A DNA stretch of 60,000 bases from Liolophura sinensis. Lineage: Eukaryota; Mollusca; Polyplacophora; Chitonida; Chitonidae. A model generated the notes under the pieces. The model had not been told where the DNA came from. It saw nothing but the letters and a program-made list of their open reading frames with translations, and searched no databases. The stretch lies in contig NC_088302.1 of the NCBI RefSeq assembly GCF_032854445.1, positions 31,591,979 to 31,651,978 on the forward strand. The letters run 5' to 3'. How positions within the stretch are numbered: the first letter of the stretch is position 1; each line of letters begins with the position of its first letter. Below, piece by piece: positions 57,576-60,000 of the stretch. A program made the position numbers and the translations under genes.

Positions 57576-59360
57576 TCCACTTACACCAGAGTTTTCCGGT
57601 TTAACGATGCCCGAAGTAATAAACGGCCAGGAACTTAACAAACGTCTCGATTTAAATTTGCGAGTGAACAATGCAGCCAGAGGTTAATTTGAGCCATGGT
57701 GCTTGGGGACGCGTGCGTTGCCAGTTTTTGAGCATACATGAACATTTAGAATAACTGACTGAGGTAAATTGACAAGATTTCAACGGTTATACCTTTGAAC
57801 ATTTAAAAATTATCACACTGTCGTTGATGAACTGGGTTTGCCCTCTAGGCTCTAGTGTTTTGTATTCTGAGCTAATTGGCCAGGGCTCATTCGGTTTCCG
57901 CGAGAAGAACACTTTAATAGAATGTGCCAGCGAATTATTTCTCCTTTGTATTTCGATAGCAGACTCTTCACGATATTAAGAGAATGCACTTGGTGTTCGT
58001 TCAGGGCAGTAACCCGTAATTGACTGTGTATAGATCGGTAGCCGATGACATGGTGTGTTTTTATTTTGGCAAGGCTATCTGTCTCTGATCATGGCCGGCC
58101 GCACTGATTGTCGTTAACTGGTAGCCGAATGCTGTGAGCCATCGAAAAACGTTTACACCCGTTGTTTGAAATGTTGGTCGCTGGCACACGAATGTTTCGA
58201 CGTCTTAATAGGATACAGCTTGCCAACTCCGTTGCTTTCTTAGAACATTACTGCATATTTCATTAATCTATTTGATTTAAGGTTGATATAACAATGTTTG
58301 CACAATTGAAAAGGTATTTCTAAGTGAGCAGATGTACAACAATGATTACAGTTTGGGGGGTGGGGGTGATTGTTTTTCTTTTACGGTAGTTGATCAAATA
58401 ACCCAAAAGGATTGCCAGTTGATCAGTTTCAAAATTCTGTGAGGGAAATTATCGTCAATGAAGCAGTGAACAAGTCTGGGAGTGAAAAAAAGTTTTTAAG
58501 AAGGATCTTAAGATGGCAACGTTTCATTATAATGGTTATTAATTATATCACCAGCTGCATAGGATCCGGTTTTTATACGATTCTTATAGTGCCATGAAAC
58601 AATAGGCCATTTATCCGCCGTTGCAGGCATCCGCTGGGCAGCACATTCATCCATCTGTCACTCAGTTAACATACCACACAAACATAATGTATTTTGTACG
58701 ATATCAATTGATTTCCATCCAGGTTTCATGAAGGTCATGATAGATGTGCAGCCATAAATTCTTTGTGGAATTTCAGTTCAGTTAAGGGCTTCATTACCAT
58801 TAATGTGAAAAATGTTAGCAGTCTAATTTGGACAGTCCGGTTGATGCCTACATTGTCTGAATACATGTGTTGATTTTACTGACGTCTGAAATCAGCTTTG
58901 TTTAACATTTTCTGTTTTAAACCTTTATTGTGAAGAAGGTTTAAGGCATATTCTGAATCTCAATTAATTTTGGTGCAATAAAAAAACATTGGCACGACAA
59001 TGTTATTTGTTTTGACAACGCATAGAATACAAAATGACACTAGCCATTTTAGCCTCGAAGAAAACCATATTTATAGACATCTCCTCCAGTCACCAGCTTA
59101 TAATACACACAGCGACAGCCAGGGCTGGAAATACCCAGCTCCAATAAGACGTCAACTGTGCTTGTTTGTGTCTTTAGTTTCCTGCGAGAGTTCGCCAATG
59201 CTCTCGGCCAAACCAAGAAATATACACCAAACCTCTATGGCATTAAACCAAGAGAATGCCTGGAAATTCGCCAGGTGCAACAATAGCTCATGTCACAGTT
59301 TCCAATCAGAATTACAGACCTGAGACAGCTTTTTTATTCAAAGACTGAGTAGGTGACAAA
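57576..59360. other. Unassigned non-coding stretch
   Basis: A G run (ggggggtgggggtg) lies near 58353. The frame at 59000-59323 has no recognised motif. Confidence 0.45.
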
Positions 59361-59975
59361 GTGTTTGGGATAGAGAATATGGAAAAACTCCCTAAGAGGC
59401 CATTAGCTTTGGGAAATAATTGGACCGTACAAAAGGAGGCTCTGGTGGGTAACCAAACATTCAATCTGTCAACAGTTGCCCTTTGCCGCGTGCTTTATTA
59501 CTTAAAGGTTAACGTACGTCTGTATACAGATAGAATTTACCTTGAGGTGGATAACTGCATGGGCGGTGTCGAAGGTATGCCACAAACCATAACAGATGAA
59601 AATAACAACAACGAAAAAAAGGAATGGTTTATTGGAAAGGAACGCATTGTGTCATTATTGAGGGTAATTTTGCTCAAGTCATTCCTGGACTGGTTGGTGC
59701 CCAGCGATCATGTTCAGTTGGACAATGAGCCTATCGGGACGTCTCGGGGCAGACTGGGGACACAGACAGCTGACTGGCCGCTTACCGGGACCTCACGGTC
59801 TGTATTACATCATAGACCAGCCAAAGACAGCACACGATCGATACCCACAGCACGATGGAACTCCAGAAGAAGGGGGAAAAAACGGAATGCGCTCGATGTT
59901 GGCTTTTGTGTCTGGGAACCATGGCAACCGCCAACTGACATCCATCGATGGCATGTGTTGACAACCGTCTGTTGA
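59361..59975 (+). other. Longest non-repetitive open frame (204 codons), unrecognised
   Basis: The frame runs from ATG to a stop at 59973-59975, with a net basic C-terminal half. A second plus-strand frame (59710-59961) overlaps its last third and has more exon-like wording (GLYYIIDQPKTAHDRYPQHD), ending at a TGA. The two cannot both be used over their full length, and neither contains a domain, signal peptide or clear splice boundary I recognise. I list it so that it can be tested and do not call it a gene. Confidence 0.15.
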
Positions 59976-60000
59976 CTCCTTTCCGTTAATAAGATGCCAG

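Overview
The window looks like non-coding DNA from an animal genome, most likely a mollusc and perhaps a bivalve. The base composition is AT-rich by eye. No long conserved reading frame is present. Several families of short tRNA-derived SINEs, non-autonomous inverted-repeat elements and minisatellites are interspersed through it. The SINE style (a tRNA head, then a conserved tail ending in a 'caccaatcaaataaat' tract, or one ending in 'cccaagcactcactcac') is what I associate with lophotrochozoan genomes. The assignment is from memory and is an inference. I recognise no complete protein-coding gene, rRNA or functional tRNA, so the stretch is best read as intergenic or intronic DNA.

Layout. 1-5.3 kb: a SINE end, a degenerate 32-bp minisatellite, a possible small exon, a second minisatellite with hormone-receptor-like half-sites, and a 400-bp foldback. 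6.8-10 kb: a 5'-truncated SINE with target-site duplication (TSD), the best candidate for real coding sequence (two short exons in matching phase, 8013-8541), then two more foldback elements, with a full cAMP-response element (CRE) palindrome and a hairpin between them. 10-18 kb: a full-length SINE with a perfect 12-bp TSD (11.5 kb), a CRE palindrome (15.6 kb) and an open stretch at 16.6 kb. 18.2-18.8 kb: a minisatellite of 18/36 bp that keeps a 238-codon frame open. 21-29 kb: a diverged direct-repeat pair, an (AT)n tract, and a 1.1-kb minisatellite of about 20-bp units. 29-39 kb: several SINE copies, a 44-bp tandem array and a different tRNA-like SINE. 40-50 kb: terminal-inverted-repeat remnants, a 40-bp tandem duplication, another duplicated segment, a SINE carrying a run of 23 G, a 239-bp MITE with TA target duplication, and a 42-bp array carrying CRE-like and E-box motifs. 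50-60 kb: more SINEs (one with a 13-bp TSD) and several weak exon candidates.

I refer to the SINE families by local labels: A (GCCTCCGTGGCTCAG head, 'caccaatcaaataaat' tail), B (TTCCGTGGCCTGATGG head, 'cccaagcactcactcac' tail) and C (TGGCCGAGTGG head). No autonomous transposon or reverse-transcriptase coding region is visible, so these elements depended on enzymes encoded elsewhere. I did not find a convincing new biological system. The items most worth testing are the 8.0-8.5 kb exon pair, the cluster of foldback elements, the 239-bp MITE with a paralogous empty site beside it, and the 42-bp CRE/E-box array.
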